From Bacteroidota bacterium (lineage in GTDB: Bacteria; Bacteroidota; Ignavibacteria; Kapaibacteriales; UBA2268), in assembly GCA_021780815.1 (NCBI GenBank), contig JAJXYC010000005.1, forward strand, positions 124,001 through 188,000: 64,000 bases of DNA, read 5' to 3'. The notes below the pieces were generated by a model that saw nothing but the letters and a program-made list of their open reading frames with translations, had not been told where the DNA came from and searched no databases. The first letter of the stretch is position 1. Each line of letters begins with the position of its first letter. The translations under genes and the position numbers were made by a program. Below, in pieces: positions 51,919-60,422 of the stretch.

Positions 51919-52605
51919 ATGAAAAAAAGTATAATTACAATTTTAACAATTTTTTGTGTAATAAGTTCAAGTTATACACAAGATATTTTACCAATGGGTA
52001 TAGGTCCATTCTTCAACTATTCAATTGGAATTAATGCAAATGATGTTCCTAAAGGACGTCAAAATGGTCTTGCACTCAATAATATTCCTGACTTTGGGGT
52101 TACATATTTTTTACCTTTAAGTCAAACAAGTAATCTTGGATTAAATATAGACTTAGCTTATGCAACTTACTCTTATATTCAAAAGAATTACTATACTGGA
52201 AAAGAATGGAATCAACATTTTCATTATTTTGAGATAAACCCTTCATTCAATTTCTCAAACTTTTTATTAGGGTTTAATTTTGATATTCCCCTATCGGGAG
52301 ATATTGAAGGGACAAATATAGCAAGTAGTGAATTACAAACATTGATTGGTATTAAGATTGGAGCTTCAATTCCAATTTATGAAAGTGAAACAGGACATAT
52401 AAACTTTATAGTAGAAGGGAATTATTCTTTTTCTGGAATATTTAAAAACTATGCAAAAGATGATCCTATGCGTTTTAATGCACCTTATGAATCCCCCGAA
52501 ATGCCAAATAATTCATTTAACACCAAACCTGCTTCTGTAGGTATAGGATTTAATTATATCTTTAATTTAAACAAACCAATTGCATCACAAGATAGTAACG
52601 AATAA
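51919..52605 (+). CDS. Outer-membrane beta-barrel protein
   Basis: A 228-residue protein with a signal peptide (MKKSIITILTIFCVISSSYT, cut near residue 20). The rest has alternating aromatic and polar residues typical of an 8- to 10-strand barrel (PFFNYSIGINAN, SNLGLNIDLAYATYSYI, SNFLLGFNFDIPL, ASVGIGFNYIFNL). The last strand ends near residue 218 and is followed by a ten-residue tail without a terminal aromatic. This is a PorT/OmpW-like general form; no specific function can be given. It stands alone on the plus strand, followed by a terminator shared with dnaK. A chaperone or adhesion role is only conjecture. Confidence 0.65.
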   Translation: MKKSIITILTIFCVISSSYTQDILPMGIGPFFNYSIGINANDVPKGRQNGLALNNIPDFGVTYFLPLSQTSNLGLNIDLAYATYSYIQKNYYTGKEWNQHFHYFEINPSFNFSNFLLGFNFDIPLSGDIEGTNIASSELQTLIGIKIGASIPIYESETGHINFIVEGNYSFSGIFKNYAKDDPMRFNAPYESPEMPNNSFNTKPASVGIGFNYIFNLNKPIASQDSNE

Positions 52606-52633
52606 AAACTACAAAAACAAAAATTAAGCAAAT

Positions 52634-52669
52634 AAAAAGATGCTCTCCAAAATTGGAGAGCATCTTTTT
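52634..52669. terminator. Bidirectional terminator between the barrel protein and dnaK genes
   Basis: AAAAAGATGCTCTCCAA pairs perfectly with TTGGAGAGCATCTTTTT around a two-base centre. Because of its A and T tails it works on both strands, between convergent genes. Confidence 0.95.
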
Positions 52670-52701
52670 AATATTAAGACTTTGTTTATGAACAATCGGA
52701 A

Positions 52702-54624
52702 TTATTCATCGTCATCAACAACTTGATAATCAGCTTCTTCTGCATTTGGTTTTCCCTCTGCATTATGTGAAGAAGTATTAGAAGAAGTTTCTTCATTTTT
52801 CGGCGGATTTTGGTTGGTTTGATTAGTTTGGCTATACATCGCAGTAGAAACCTCACTCCAAACAGAATTCAAAGCGTCAATTGCAGAACGAATATCACTT
52901 TCATTATCTTTCAAAGCCTTTGCAAGTCGGTCTTTTGCTTCTTCTATTTTTTTCTTTTGTTCAGGAGTCATCTTGTCGCCTAAATCTTTCAGTTGTTTTT
53001 CAGTAGAATAAACAAGATTATCCCCCTGATTTCTTAAATCAATTTGTTCTTTACGCTTTTTATCTTCATCTGAATGCTTTTGTGCTTCAGTTTTCATTTT
53101 TTCAACTTCTTCTTTTGAAAGTCCACTAGAAGATTCAATCCTGATATTTTGTTCTTTGTTCGTAGCCTTATCTTTTGCAGATACAGACAATATACCGTTT
53201 GCATCAATATCAAAAGTAACTTCAACTTGTGGAACACCACGAGGAGCAGGTGGAATACCATCAAGATGAAAACGACCTAATGAACGATTATCACGAGCCA
53301 TCGGACGTTCTCCTTGTAAAACATGAATTTCAACTGAAGTTTGGCTATCGGCAGCAGTTGAAAATATTTCAGACTTTCTTGTTGGAATTGTTGTGTTAGA
53401 TGGAATCATTGGCGTCATAACTCCACCGAGTGTTTCAATTCCTAAAGTTAAAGGAGTAACATCCAATAAAAGAACGTCTGTAACATCACCTGAAAGAACT
53501 CCACCTTGAATAGCGGCTCCTATTGCAACTACTTCATCTGGATTTACATTCTTTGATGGCTCTTTACCAAAATAATTTTTTACCAATTCTTGTACTTTGG
53601 GAATTCTTGTAGAACCACCGACAAGTATTACTTCATCAATTTGGTTTGGTGTTAATTTTGCATCACGAAGTGCTTGCTCAACTGGTCCTAAAGTTTTTTC
53701 AAATAAATCCATACAAAGATTTTCAAATTTTGCACGGCTAATATTAATATTTAAGTGTTTAGGTCCTTCTTCAGTTGCAGTAATAAATGGTAAATTGATA
53801 TCAGTTTGCAACTGCTGACTTAATTCAACTTTAGCTTTTTCAGATGCTTCTCTTAAACGTTGCAAAGCCATTGGGTCTTTTCTTAAATCCATACCCTCCA
53901 TTTTTTTGAATTCATCAGCAAGATAATCTATTAATCTTTGGTCAAAATTGTCACCACCAAGATGAGTATCTCCATTAGTTGATTTAACTTCAAATACACC
54001 TTCGCCTAATTCCAAGATAGAAATATCAAAAGTACCTCCACCAAGGTCATAAACAGCAACTTTCATATTAGAAATTTTCTTATCCAAACCATAAGCTAAT
54101 GCTGCCGCAGTAGGTTCATTAATAATTCTTTTCACACTCAAACCTGCAATTTCGCCTGCATCTTTTGTGGCTTGTCTTTGAGCATCGTTAAAATATGCTG
54201 GAACTGTAATTACAGCTTCTGTAATTTTTTGACCTAAATAATCTTCGGCAGTTTGTTTCATCTTTTGCAATACCATTGCAGAAATTTCAGGTGCTGAATA
54301 GCTTCTATCGTCTATTTTAACCCTTATACTATTCCCATCATCACTTGGTACAACTTCATAAGGCACCATAGATATTTCTTGTGGAACTTCGCTAAAACGA
54401 CGTCCCATAAATCTTTTAATTGAATAGACAGTTTTTTTCGGATTTGTTATTGCTTGACGTTTTGCAGATTGACCTACAACTCTTTCGCCTGATTTTGTAA
54501 AACCAACTACTGATGGAGTGGTCCTACTACCTTCCGAATTAGCAATTACAACGGGAGTAGTTCCTTCCATAACAGCAACTACTGAGTTGGTTGTACCTAA
54601 ATCAATTCCAATAATTTTTCCCAT
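52702..54624 (-). CDS. dnaK: Molecular chaperone DnaK (Hsp70)
   Basis: ATP-dependent chaperone of 640 residues, the normal full length. The nucleotide-binding domain shows [54 protein letters not shown] and [16 protein letters not shown]. The substrate-binding domain begins at [17 protein letters not shown]. The C-terminal lid ends with Asn/Gln-rich then acidic residues and [15 protein letters not shown] lies before the ATG. Upstream is an inverted repeat over a TAATTTTG promoter box (54661-54693). No grpE or dnaJ gene is adjacent, unlike many bacteria, but small heat-shock genes are. It converges on the barrel-protein gene. Confidence 0.99.
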   Translation of the reverse strand: MGKIIGIDLGTTNSVVAVMEGTTPVVIANSEGSRTTPSVVGFTKSGERVVGQSAKRQAITNPKKTVYSIKRFMGRRFSEVPQEISMVPYEVVPSDDGNSIRVKIDDRSYSAPEISAMVLQKMKQTAEDYLGQKITEAVITVPAYFNDAQRQATKDAGEIAGLSVKRIINEPTAAALAYGLDKKISNMKVAVYDLGGGTFDISILELGEGVFEVKSTNGDTHLGGDNFDQRLIDYLADEFKKMEGMDLRKDPMALQRLREASEKAKVELSQQLQTDINLPFITATEEGPKHLNINISRAKFENLCMDLFEKTLGPVEQALRDAKLTPNQIDEVILVGGSTRIPKVQELVKNYFGKEPSKNVNPDEVVAIGAAIQGGVLSGDVTDVLLLDVTPLTLGIETLGGVMTPMIPSNTTIPTRKSEIFSTAADSQTSVEIHVLQGERPMARDNRSLGRFHLDGIPPAPRGVPQVEVTFDIDANGILSVSAKDKATNKEQNIRIESSSGLSKEEVEKMKTEAQKHSDEDKKRKEQIDLRNQGDNLVYSTEKQLKDLGDKMTPEQKKKIEEAKDRLAKALKDNESDIRSAIDALNSVWSEVSTAMYSQTNQTNQNPPKNEETSSNTSSHNAEGKPNAEEADYQVVDDDE

Positions 54625-54660
54625 TTTTTCCTCTTTTGTTTTAAATTTTTTCTTTAATAC

Positions 54661-54693
54661 TTATCAAAATTAATTTTTAATTATCTTTGATAA
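54661..54693 (-). promoter_or_regulatory. dnaK promoter region with inverted repeat
   Basis: TTATCAAA (54661-54668) and TTTGATAA (54686-54693) form an 8-bp perfect inverted repeat with a 17-base spacer. The arm nearer dnaK overlaps a TAATTTTG box at 54665-54672 (minus strand), 40 bases before the start. It does not fit the CIRCE consensus TTAGCACTC-N9-GAGTGCTAA. An operator overlapping the promoter is plausible but unproven. Confidence 0.45.
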
Positions 54694-54729
54694 ATATTGT
54701 TCCTATTCTTTCTTATTTTTTTATTTTAA

Positions 54730-54764
54730 GTTTGAGGCTATCTCATAAGAGACAGCCTCAAAAC
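54730..54764. terminator. Hairpin between hsp20 and dnaK
   Basis: GTTTGAGGCT-a-TCTC and GAGA-c-AGCCTCAAAAC form a stem with a four-base loop. It lies downstream of the first hsp20 gene on the minus strand. A strong U tract does not follow directly, so termination is less certain than for the other hairpins. Confidence 0.6.
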
Positions 54765-54797
54765 TTTACAAGACAAATTAACGTTTAATAGAACAAA

Positions 54798-55241
54798 CTA
54801 TTGAATTTCAATTAACTTTTCTTGTGGCTTTTCAGGTTCTTTTTTCTCAATTACGAGATTTAATATGCCGTGTTCAAACTTAGCTGAAATCTTTTCTTTA
54901 TCAACTGCATCAGGTAAAGTAAAGTATCTTGTAAATTCACCATATCTGCGTTCAACCCTAATATACGAATGATTCTTATCTTCTTTCTTTTCTTCAAATT
55001 TCTTTTCGCCTTTAATCATCAACACATTATCATCTTTGATTTTAATTTGAACATCGTCTTTGCTAAGTCCCGGCAATTCAACATTTAAGTAGATATTTTT
55101 CTCATCTTCTGAAATATCTACACTGGGATAAAAGTTCCTTTTTTCTGAAAAGACACCTGTGTCAAAGTCTGAGAGAAATTCACTCATTTTGTTCATTATT
55201 CCGCTTACTTCACGGAAAGGATCAAATTTTACAATAGCCAT
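54798..55241 (-). CDS. Small heat-shock protein (Hsp20/alpha-crystallin family)
   Basis: ATP-independent chaperone of 147 residues that binds unfolding proteins. The alpha-crystallin domain (about 40-140) has PSVDISEDEKNIYLNVELPG, LSKDDVQIKIKDDNVLMIKG and the C-terminal FEHGILNLVIEKKEP. The last motif is the family's GILxLxI-type strand. The N-terminus (MAIVKFDPFREVSG) is short. The ATG at 55241 follows GGAGG. Its upstream gene is a second Hsp20 on the same strand, 75 bases away, so the two may share control. A 10-bp inverted repeat (55261-55270 with 55311-55320) lies between them. Confidence 0.95.
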   Translation of the reverse strand: MAIVKFDPFREVSGIMNKMSEFLSDFDTGVFSEKRNFYPSVDISEDEKNIYLNVELPGLSKDDVQIKIKDDNVLMIKGEKKFEEKKEDKNHSYIRVERRYGEFTRYFTLPDAVDKEKISAKFEHGILNLVIEKKEPEKPQEKLIEIQ

Positions 55242-55260
55242 TTTAAACCTCCATTAGATG

Positions 55261-55320
55261 TTAAACATATTAATTAAAAATAATACTTTTTGTTAATTAA
55301 TATAGTTAATATATGTTTAA
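55261..55320. repeat. Inverted repeat between the two hsp20 genes
   Basis: TTAAACATAT (55261-55270) is exactly mirrored by ATATGTTTAA (55311-55320), with 40 bases between. The right arm overlaps the stop of the second hsp20 gene. It may be a regulatory dyad or part of a longer fold; no terminator-type T tract follows. Confidence 0.5.
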
Positions 55321-55748
55321 TTGATTTTTATTTCAAGTTCGTTTTCAATTTTTTGTTTTTTGGGAATTTCAATGATTAAAATTCCATTTTCAAATTTCGC
55401 ATTGATTTTGTTTTCTTCTAAATCATTTGAAAGTACGAACGAACGTTCAAAATTTCCATACTTTGTTTCGTTTCTTATTATTGTTTTATTATCTAAACTT
55501 TCGGGTTTTCTTTTAAAACCTTTTATCGTCATCTTTCTTTCATTGTCAATTGATATATTGATATCATTTTTAGTAACTCCTGGAAGTTCTAATGTCAAAT
55601 ACAATGTGTTTTCATTTTCAGAAATATCGGTTCTCATTGCATACGCTATTTCGTTATCATTTGATTTGTCAAAATTATCTTTAATTTGTTCAAATCTTTT
55701 AGCAATTTTATCCAATTCAAAGAATGGATTAACTCTAATTAATGTCAT
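55317..55748 (-). CDS. Second small heat-shock protein (Hsp20 family)
   Basis: A 143-residue Hsp20. The start at 55748 (MTLIRVNPFFELDKI) is preferred because GGAGG stands 5 bases before it; an in-frame TTG four codons upstream lies within that ribosome binding site. The crystallin domain has RTDISENENTLYLTLELPG, TKNDINISIDNERKMTIKG and FENGILIIEIPKKQ. It is only distantly similar to the next Hsp20, so the pair is not a recent duplication. It is the first gene after trkH on this strand, separated by 155 bases that hold short dyads. Role: holding unfolded proteins for DnaK. Confidence 0.93.
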   Translation of the reverse strand: MTLIRVNPFFELDKIAKRFEQIKDNFDKSNDNEIAYAMRTDISENENTLYLTLELPGVTKNDINISIDNERKMTIKGFKRKPESLDNKTIIRNETKYGNFERSFVLSNDLEENKINAKFENGILIIEIPKKQKIENELEIKIN

Positions 55749-55842
55749 TGTGTCCTCCAAATATTTTTATTAACAAATTTGAAATATGTATAAGAAAATT
55801 TATGCCAAAGTTCATATAAATGCCACAATAGCACTATTAAAC

Positions 55843-55904
55843 GACATAATGTCTTTAAACAAAAATGGTGTGCCGTTTGAGCATCATCAATGTCATTATG
55901 TCAT
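55843..55904 (-). promoter_or_regulatory. GACAT-type dyads upstream of hsp20
   Basis: GACATAATGTC at 55843-55853 is an 11-base dyad (GACAT-n-ATGTC). A related TGTCATTATGTCAT lies at 55891-55904 and overlaps the trkH stop. They are about 95 and 143 bases upstream of the hsp20 start. They could be repressor sites for hsp20; no known operator was recognised. Confidence 0.3.
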
Positions 55905-57700
55905 TAACCGACACTTATTGTTTCTTTGGTATAATGGTACTCTGGTTCTTTTGAAGGTTTGTAAAAAGCTAAATAAAAATTTAAAAAGCCAACTCTGCCA
56001 ATAAACATCAATAAAATAATAATCAGCTTACCTCCTTCACTTAAAAAAGGAGTAAGATTCCGAGACAATCCAACAGTGCTTGCCGCTGAAACTGCTTCAA
56101 AAACTAAATCTAATGGTTGTTTATCTGTTTCAAATAATAAAAGCAAAAAAATTCCAATGCTTAATGACAATAAATTTGCAATAATTACCAAATATGCACT
56201 TGTTAAATTATTAGGTTGCAATTCCTTTTTAAATACTTCCATTCTTTCTTTGCCACGAATTTGACTTAACAATGAATAAAATGCAAGAAAAAAGGTGGTT
56301 GTTTTGATCCCACCGCCTGTTGAACCGGGAGAAGCGCCAACCCACATTAAAAATATTATAACAAAGGCAATTGGAAATGAATAAAGTTCCATTGGTACAG
56401 AATTATAACCTGCTGTTTTGGCTGAAATAGTTGTAAACATTGAATGAAAAAAAGTATTAAAGGTAGTTCCTAAACTTTGAAAAATATTTGGAGATATGAT
56501 AAAAATTAAAATAGAACCTATGATATTCAACGCAAATGTTGTTAATAAAACTATCTTTGCTGAAACAGAAAGTTTACTTTTAATATAAAATTTTAAATTA
56601 AATAAATTTTTAAATTTAAGTAATTGGCTTAATTCAACTAACACAACAAACCCCAAACCTCCAAGAACAATTAACCCCATAATGCCTGATAAATACCAGT
56701 AATTATTCTGAATTAAATTTTGCATCATTCCATTTTTATATGTGGAAAATCCTGCATTACAGAACGCCGATACTGAATGAAATATAGAATTAAAAATATG
56801 GGAAAGAAAATCTTTGTCCTTATTAGATTTACCAAAGATAAAAAGAAATATAGCACCAATAGTTTCAATAATAAAAGTATATTGCAAAATTTTCAATAAT
56901 AATTTACTAACAGTTTCTACATTAAGTTGACTTAAATATTCTTTCATTAGAAATCTTGCTTTAACACTTAATCCGCCCGCAATAATAGTTGCAAAAAAAG
57001 TCGTTAAAGTCATTACTCCTAATCCACCAATTTGAATTAAAAGCAGAATAATTACTTGACCAAAAAATGTAAAATGGGTTGCAGTATTATGAACAACTAA
57101 ACCTGTTACACATACTGCACTAGTACTTGTAAAAAGTGCATCTATAAAGGAAGTTGTTTCTCCATCAACAGTAGCTTTGGGTAAACTTAAAAATATTGAA
57201 CCTGTAAATATAATTAAAGCAAAACTTAATGCAAAAATCGCTGATGGATGCAAATTTAATTTCATTATTGCATCTATATATCTTGTTGATTTCAAAAAGA
57301 AAGTAATTATAAGTAACAAATCAATAAAAGTCAGATATATTGAATAAATCTTTACCACCGATAAATTGCCAATATTGTTCTCTAATTCATTTATAATATT
57401 TATAATAAAACTTGGAAAAATCAATATCAATAAAAACAAAATTGAAATTGCTAATTCAAACCATCTCTCTAATATATATTTTTTTTTGTTTTTATCAAAA
57501 AATATTCTTACTAATTCTTGTAATACAAATAACAGTAAAGATAAATTGGTAATTTTAATTAACAAAAAAATAGTATTTTGGTCCAAATAAAAACCGACAG
57601 TTGCTATTAAAACAATTACTGAATATATAAAAATCATCCCTAAAATTATTTCAGAAAATAGATTAATATGTTTTATTAAAGCAAAAAAAAATCTTTTCAT
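55904..57700 (-). CDS. Trk/Ktr-type potassium uptake channel subunit TrkH
   Basis: Inner-membrane K+ transporter of 598 residues, longer than the common ~485 because of about 140 extra N-terminal residues with additional helices. The four pore loops can be read: STSAVCVTGLVV, VSAFCNAGFST, SAKTAGYNSVP and ASTVGLSRNLTP. Other TrkH segments are LLIQIGGLGVMTLTTFF and GASPGSTGGGIKTTTFFL. No TrkA gene for its cytoplasmic gating ring lies in the window. It is third in a unit with an Ig-like lipoprotein and a CHAD protein (12-base gap to CHAD). K+ uptake with H+ or Na+ cannot be distinguished. Confidence 0.92.
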   Translation of the reverse strand: MKRFFFALIKHINLFSEIILGMIFIYSVIVLIATVGFYLDQNTIFLLIKITNLSLLLFVLQELVRIFFDKNKKKYILERWFELAISILFLLILIFPSFIINIINELENNIGNLSVVKIYSIYLTFIDLLLIITFFLKSTRYIDAIMKLNLHPSAIFALSFALIIFTGSIFLSLPKATVDGETTSFIDALFTSTSAVCVTGLVVHNTATHFTFFGQVIILLLIQIGGLGVMTLTTFFATIIAGGLSVKARFLMKEYLSQLNVETVSKLLLKILQYTFIIETIGAIFLFIFGKSNKDKDFLSHIFNSIFHSVSAFCNAGFSTYKNGMMQNLIQNNYWYLSGIMGLIVLGGLGFVVLVELSQLLKFKNLFNLKFYIKSKLSVSAKIVLLTTFALNIIGSILIFIISPNIFQSLGTTFNTFFHSMFTTISAKTAGYNSVPMELYSFPIAFVIIFLMWVGASPGSTGGGIKTTTFFLAFYSLLSQIRGKERMEVFKKELQPNNLTSAYLVIIANLLSLSIGIFLLLLFETDKQPLDLVFEAVSAASTVGLSRNLTPFLSEGGKLIIILLMFIGRVGFLNFYLAFYKPSKEPEYHYTKETISVG

Positions 57701-57712
57701 TTTACCATTTGT

Positions 57713-58606
57713 TTAAATGTTGCTTTCATTATCAGAATCGTCGCTATTAAAGTTAATTAAATCATTCAACAATTTTATTTCTTTTATTAAACTATTAACT
57801 ATCTTATGCTTATTATAATTAATTTCATCAAAAATTAAAGTTGTCAGAACTACATCATAGTTATTCTCTTTTACAAAATTGGTAAATTCATTCAATAACA
57901 CTTCAGCATCTTGTATATTTCCCATTGTTGTTTGAATATTAGACAAAACACTTAAAACTTTTTTAGGCTTATTGATAACTTCCGTTAGCGTTTCTATTAA
58001 ATATCGGAATTTCTTCGTTTTAATTCTTAATTTATGGATAGATTTTGGGTCATCAAAAGTTACGTTATCTTTTTGAAGTAACAACCCATTATATTTATCT
58101 AAAATTACATTTTTCACATCTTCAAAATAAATATTTGATGGCTGATAATCTATTCTCAATGCCCTATTGAGAAAATAATAATAATCATCGAGTTCATCTG
58201 CTTCAACTGCTAAGAAAAATTCTGTATTCAGATTAATTTGTTGAAATTCTTTATCTAATAAAAACTGCACAAAATCAAACAAAAACGGATGTTTGAGTTT
58301 CATTTTTATTACTGTAATGAGCATCACTTGTGTATCTCTAAGCATTGCTAAATTATCAAATTGCAATTTAATATTCTTTTTGATTAATTTAAAATAATAA
58401 CTATCATAAAAAGTTGAAAACAAATCAATAGCCGAGATAAACCTCCTAATTGCAACCCTTAAATCGTGAACATTTTCTTCACTAAATTCATTTTTAACTT
58501 TAATTAAATTAATCTTGTAATTATTATATGCCGTATCCAGTTTGTCAATTGCAAACTCACGAAAACCTGTACTATTATTTTGATATTGTAAAAATTTAAA
58601 TTTCAT
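57713..58606 (-). CDS. CHAD-domain protein
   Basis: A 297-residue cytoplasmic protein formed by an antiparallel helical CHAD domain, which binds polyphosphate. The two conserved basic-His segments are present: NVHDLRVAIRRFISAIDLF near residues 46-64 and SIHKLRIKTKKFRYLIETL near 196-214. A short acidic tail (NSDDSDNESNI) closes the protein. No CYTH (triphosphatase) domain is attached. It sits 12 bases before trkH, and the Ig-like lipoprotein gene is 45 bases upstream, so the three genes look like one operon. A role in linking polyphosphate with ion uptake is only speculation. Confidence 0.88.
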   Translation of the reverse strand: MKFKFLQYQNNSTGFREFAIDKLDTAYNNYKINLIKVKNEFSEENVHDLRVAIRRFISAIDLFSTFYDSYYFKLIKKNIKLQFDNLAMLRDTQVMLITVIKMKLKHPFLFDFVQFLLDKEFQQINLNTEFFLAVEADELDDYYYFLNRALRIDYQPSNIYFEDVKNVILDKYNGLLLQKDNVTFDDPKSIHKLRIKTKKFRYLIETLTEVINKPKKVLSVLSNIQTTMGNIQDAEVLLNEFTNFVKENNYDVVLTTLIFDEINYNKHKIVNSLIKEIKLLNDLINFNSDDSDNESNI

Positions 58607-58651
58607 TGTTCGTTGTCATTTTTAAAATTTATACAAATTAACATTTTATTA

Positions 58652-60340
58652 TTACTTATCAAAAAGCAACATAATATTTTCAATATTCCACCGTGGTTTC
58701 ACTTCAATTTTATTAGCAAATTTTTTAAATTTTTCTGATGGTTTATAAGGAAATTCTTGTCCATAATCATAAGTTCCGTTTTGATTCTCGTCGCAAAATG
58801 CTTCTAAAATATAGGTATCTGGTTTAATATTAGAAAATTTCCATTCATTTTGATTCTGAATTTTGGCAAAATATTGCTCTTTGCCATTTTCAGAAGATAG
58901 TTTTAATATTATATGGCTACAGCCCACACTATCTAATAATTTTCCAGAAATATCTACATTTGCTCGCCAATCTTCTGTCTGAAAATCATATTTTAGAGTT
59001 GTGTCTTTGATAATTTGTGCCTCATAATTCTTGATTTGACCTAAATTAAATGCTAATCTATACCAATTTACTGGTTGCATATCTTCCAACGGAATAATTG
59101 TCAAAGAATTTGGTTCTTGTTGTTCAATTTTAATATTAATCTCTCGTTTCCCTATTAAATCTTGCATTTTAGAAATTTTCGCATTTGTATCTATCGTTAT
59201 CGGTTGATTAAATACAAATTTATAATTCATTTCTTGCTTTACATTTTTCAAACTATCTTTTAAAGGTTCGTATATAATTTTAAAATTAAACAATTGATCT
59301 GTAAAATTGGGTGAAAAAATATAATTAATCTTTTGTGAAAATACATTAGAAGTATCTTTTAAAAGAGAATCTGCGAGGAAATTTAAAATATATCTTTTAT
59401 CGTTTGACAAACTTTCTTTTAACTTTAAATATAAATTAGTTGAAATTGTGGAATCCAAAAATATTTTTTCTATTGGTATTTTTGTATTAGAATTTGAATC
59501 AATTAATTCGACAAAATTTTCGATACCCCGGGCAATAATATTGAATGGCTTGTTAAACGAAATTTGTAATAGCGAATCGCTGAATTGTCGGCTTTCAACA
59601 ACTTCCAGAGGTTGCATATTCGGATATTTTTCAATTTTAATTTGGACATATTTAGCCATTCCATTTTTAACAATTATATCACTTTGAGAAGTACCAAAAA
59701 AATCGCTATTGGGATGGAATAAATTATCTTTAAAATCTGTTGTAACTGCAAATATTCTATATTCCCCATCAGGCAGAGCTCTTACAGTAAACAACCCATT
59801 ACTTCCTACTTGTGTTTTGTATTCTGCAGGTGTGGTTTCAATATTTAGCGTATCGGGATTCATATTGTCAATTTTATAAACATAAATCAATGTGCCAGCA
59901 ACTTTCTTCCCGTATATAATACCTTTAATTTTACCTGAATCTATTGTACTACCTGTTGAAAATGTCATAGCAAATGCAGAATCAGGTTTGTTATTCTTTA
60001 AATCTATATATTCGGTCCCTAATAAAAATGAATAAGTTGTATTCTTTTTAAGATTGTTTTGAAAATCAATTTCTAATTCCTTTCCACTCCATCTATATTT
60101 AAGCTCGACAGGCGGTGAAATTGATATATTTTGGATTACGGAGTTTCTGTTTACCCATTTTGTAAAATCAATTATTATTTTGCTATCGTTAAAATTAGTA
60201 GTTAAATCATTAGGCTGATAACTGCTAACACTTGGTGGAATAGTATCTTTTGGACCTCCTGATGGTGGTTGAATATTTGCACAACTAATTAAAATTACAC
60301 TTAAAATAATTGATAAAAAATAATATTTAATTTTTCTCAT
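58652..60340 (-). CDS. Ig-like (SbsA-type) envelope lipoprotein
   Basis: A 562-residue outer-envelope lipoprotein. Its signal ends at VILISCANIQPPSGGPKDTI: Cys20 is the lipidation site, and the PPSGGPKD motif is a hallmark of a conserved Bacteroidota-type family. An Ig-like SbsA-type domain follows (about 30-135: PSVSSYQPNDLTTNFNDSKI, then KNTTYSFLLGTEYIDLKNN). A small beta domain resembling carboxypeptidase-regulatory folds follows (GKIKGIIYGKKVAGTLIYVY and GLFTVRALPDGEYRIFAV), and further beta repeats fill the rest. The family's function is unknown. It is the first gene of the CHAD-trkH unit and divergent from the yihY gene. Confidence 0.82.
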   Translation of the reverse strand: MRKIKYYFLSIILSVILISCANIQPPSGGPKDTIPPSVSSYQPNDLTTNFNDSKIIIDFTKWVNRNSVIQNISISPPVELKYRWSGKELEIDFQNNLKKNTTYSFLLGTEYIDLKNNKPDSAFAMTFSTGSTIDSGKIKGIIYGKKVAGTLIYVYKIDNMNPDTLNIETTPAEYKTQVGSNGLFTVRALPDGEYRIFAVTTDFKDNLFHPNSDFFGTSQSDIIVKNGMAKYVQIKIEKYPNMQPLEVVESRQFSDSLLQISFNKPFNIIARGIENFVELIDSNSNTKIPIEKIFLDSTISTNLYLKLKESLSNDKRYILNFLADSLLKDTSNVFSQKINYIFSPNFTDQLFNFKIIYEPLKDSLKNVKQEMNYKFVFNQPITIDTNAKISKMQDLIGKREINIKIEQQEPNSLTIIPLEDMQPVNWYRLAFNLGQIKNYEAQIIKDTTLKYDFQTEDWRANVDISGKLLDSVGCSHIILKLSSENGKEQYFAKIQNQNEWKFSNIKPDTYILEAFCDENQNGTYDYGQEFPYKPSEKFKKFANKIEVKPRWNIENIMLLFDK

Positions 60341-60422
60341 ACGCTTTTTTTTTATAATTTTAAATTTATATTTTTTATAAAAATTAAAAGAAGTAAATTT
60401 ATATAAAATATTAATAAGATAA

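Noticed and set aside
54625-54797. CIRCE/HrcA operator before dnaK
   Set aside because: The dyad found does not match TTAGCACTC-N9-GAGTGCTAA in sequence or spacing.
55761-55850. Sigma-54 promoter (TGGCA...GC) before hsp20
   Set aside because: TGGCAT is present twice on the minus strand, but no GC element at the required spacing follows.
55786-56004. 72-codon plus-strand frame opposite the trkH 3' end
   Set aside because: It runs antisense to the conserved end of TrkH and lacks a ribosome binding site. The sequence before it is explained as the hsp20 upstream region.
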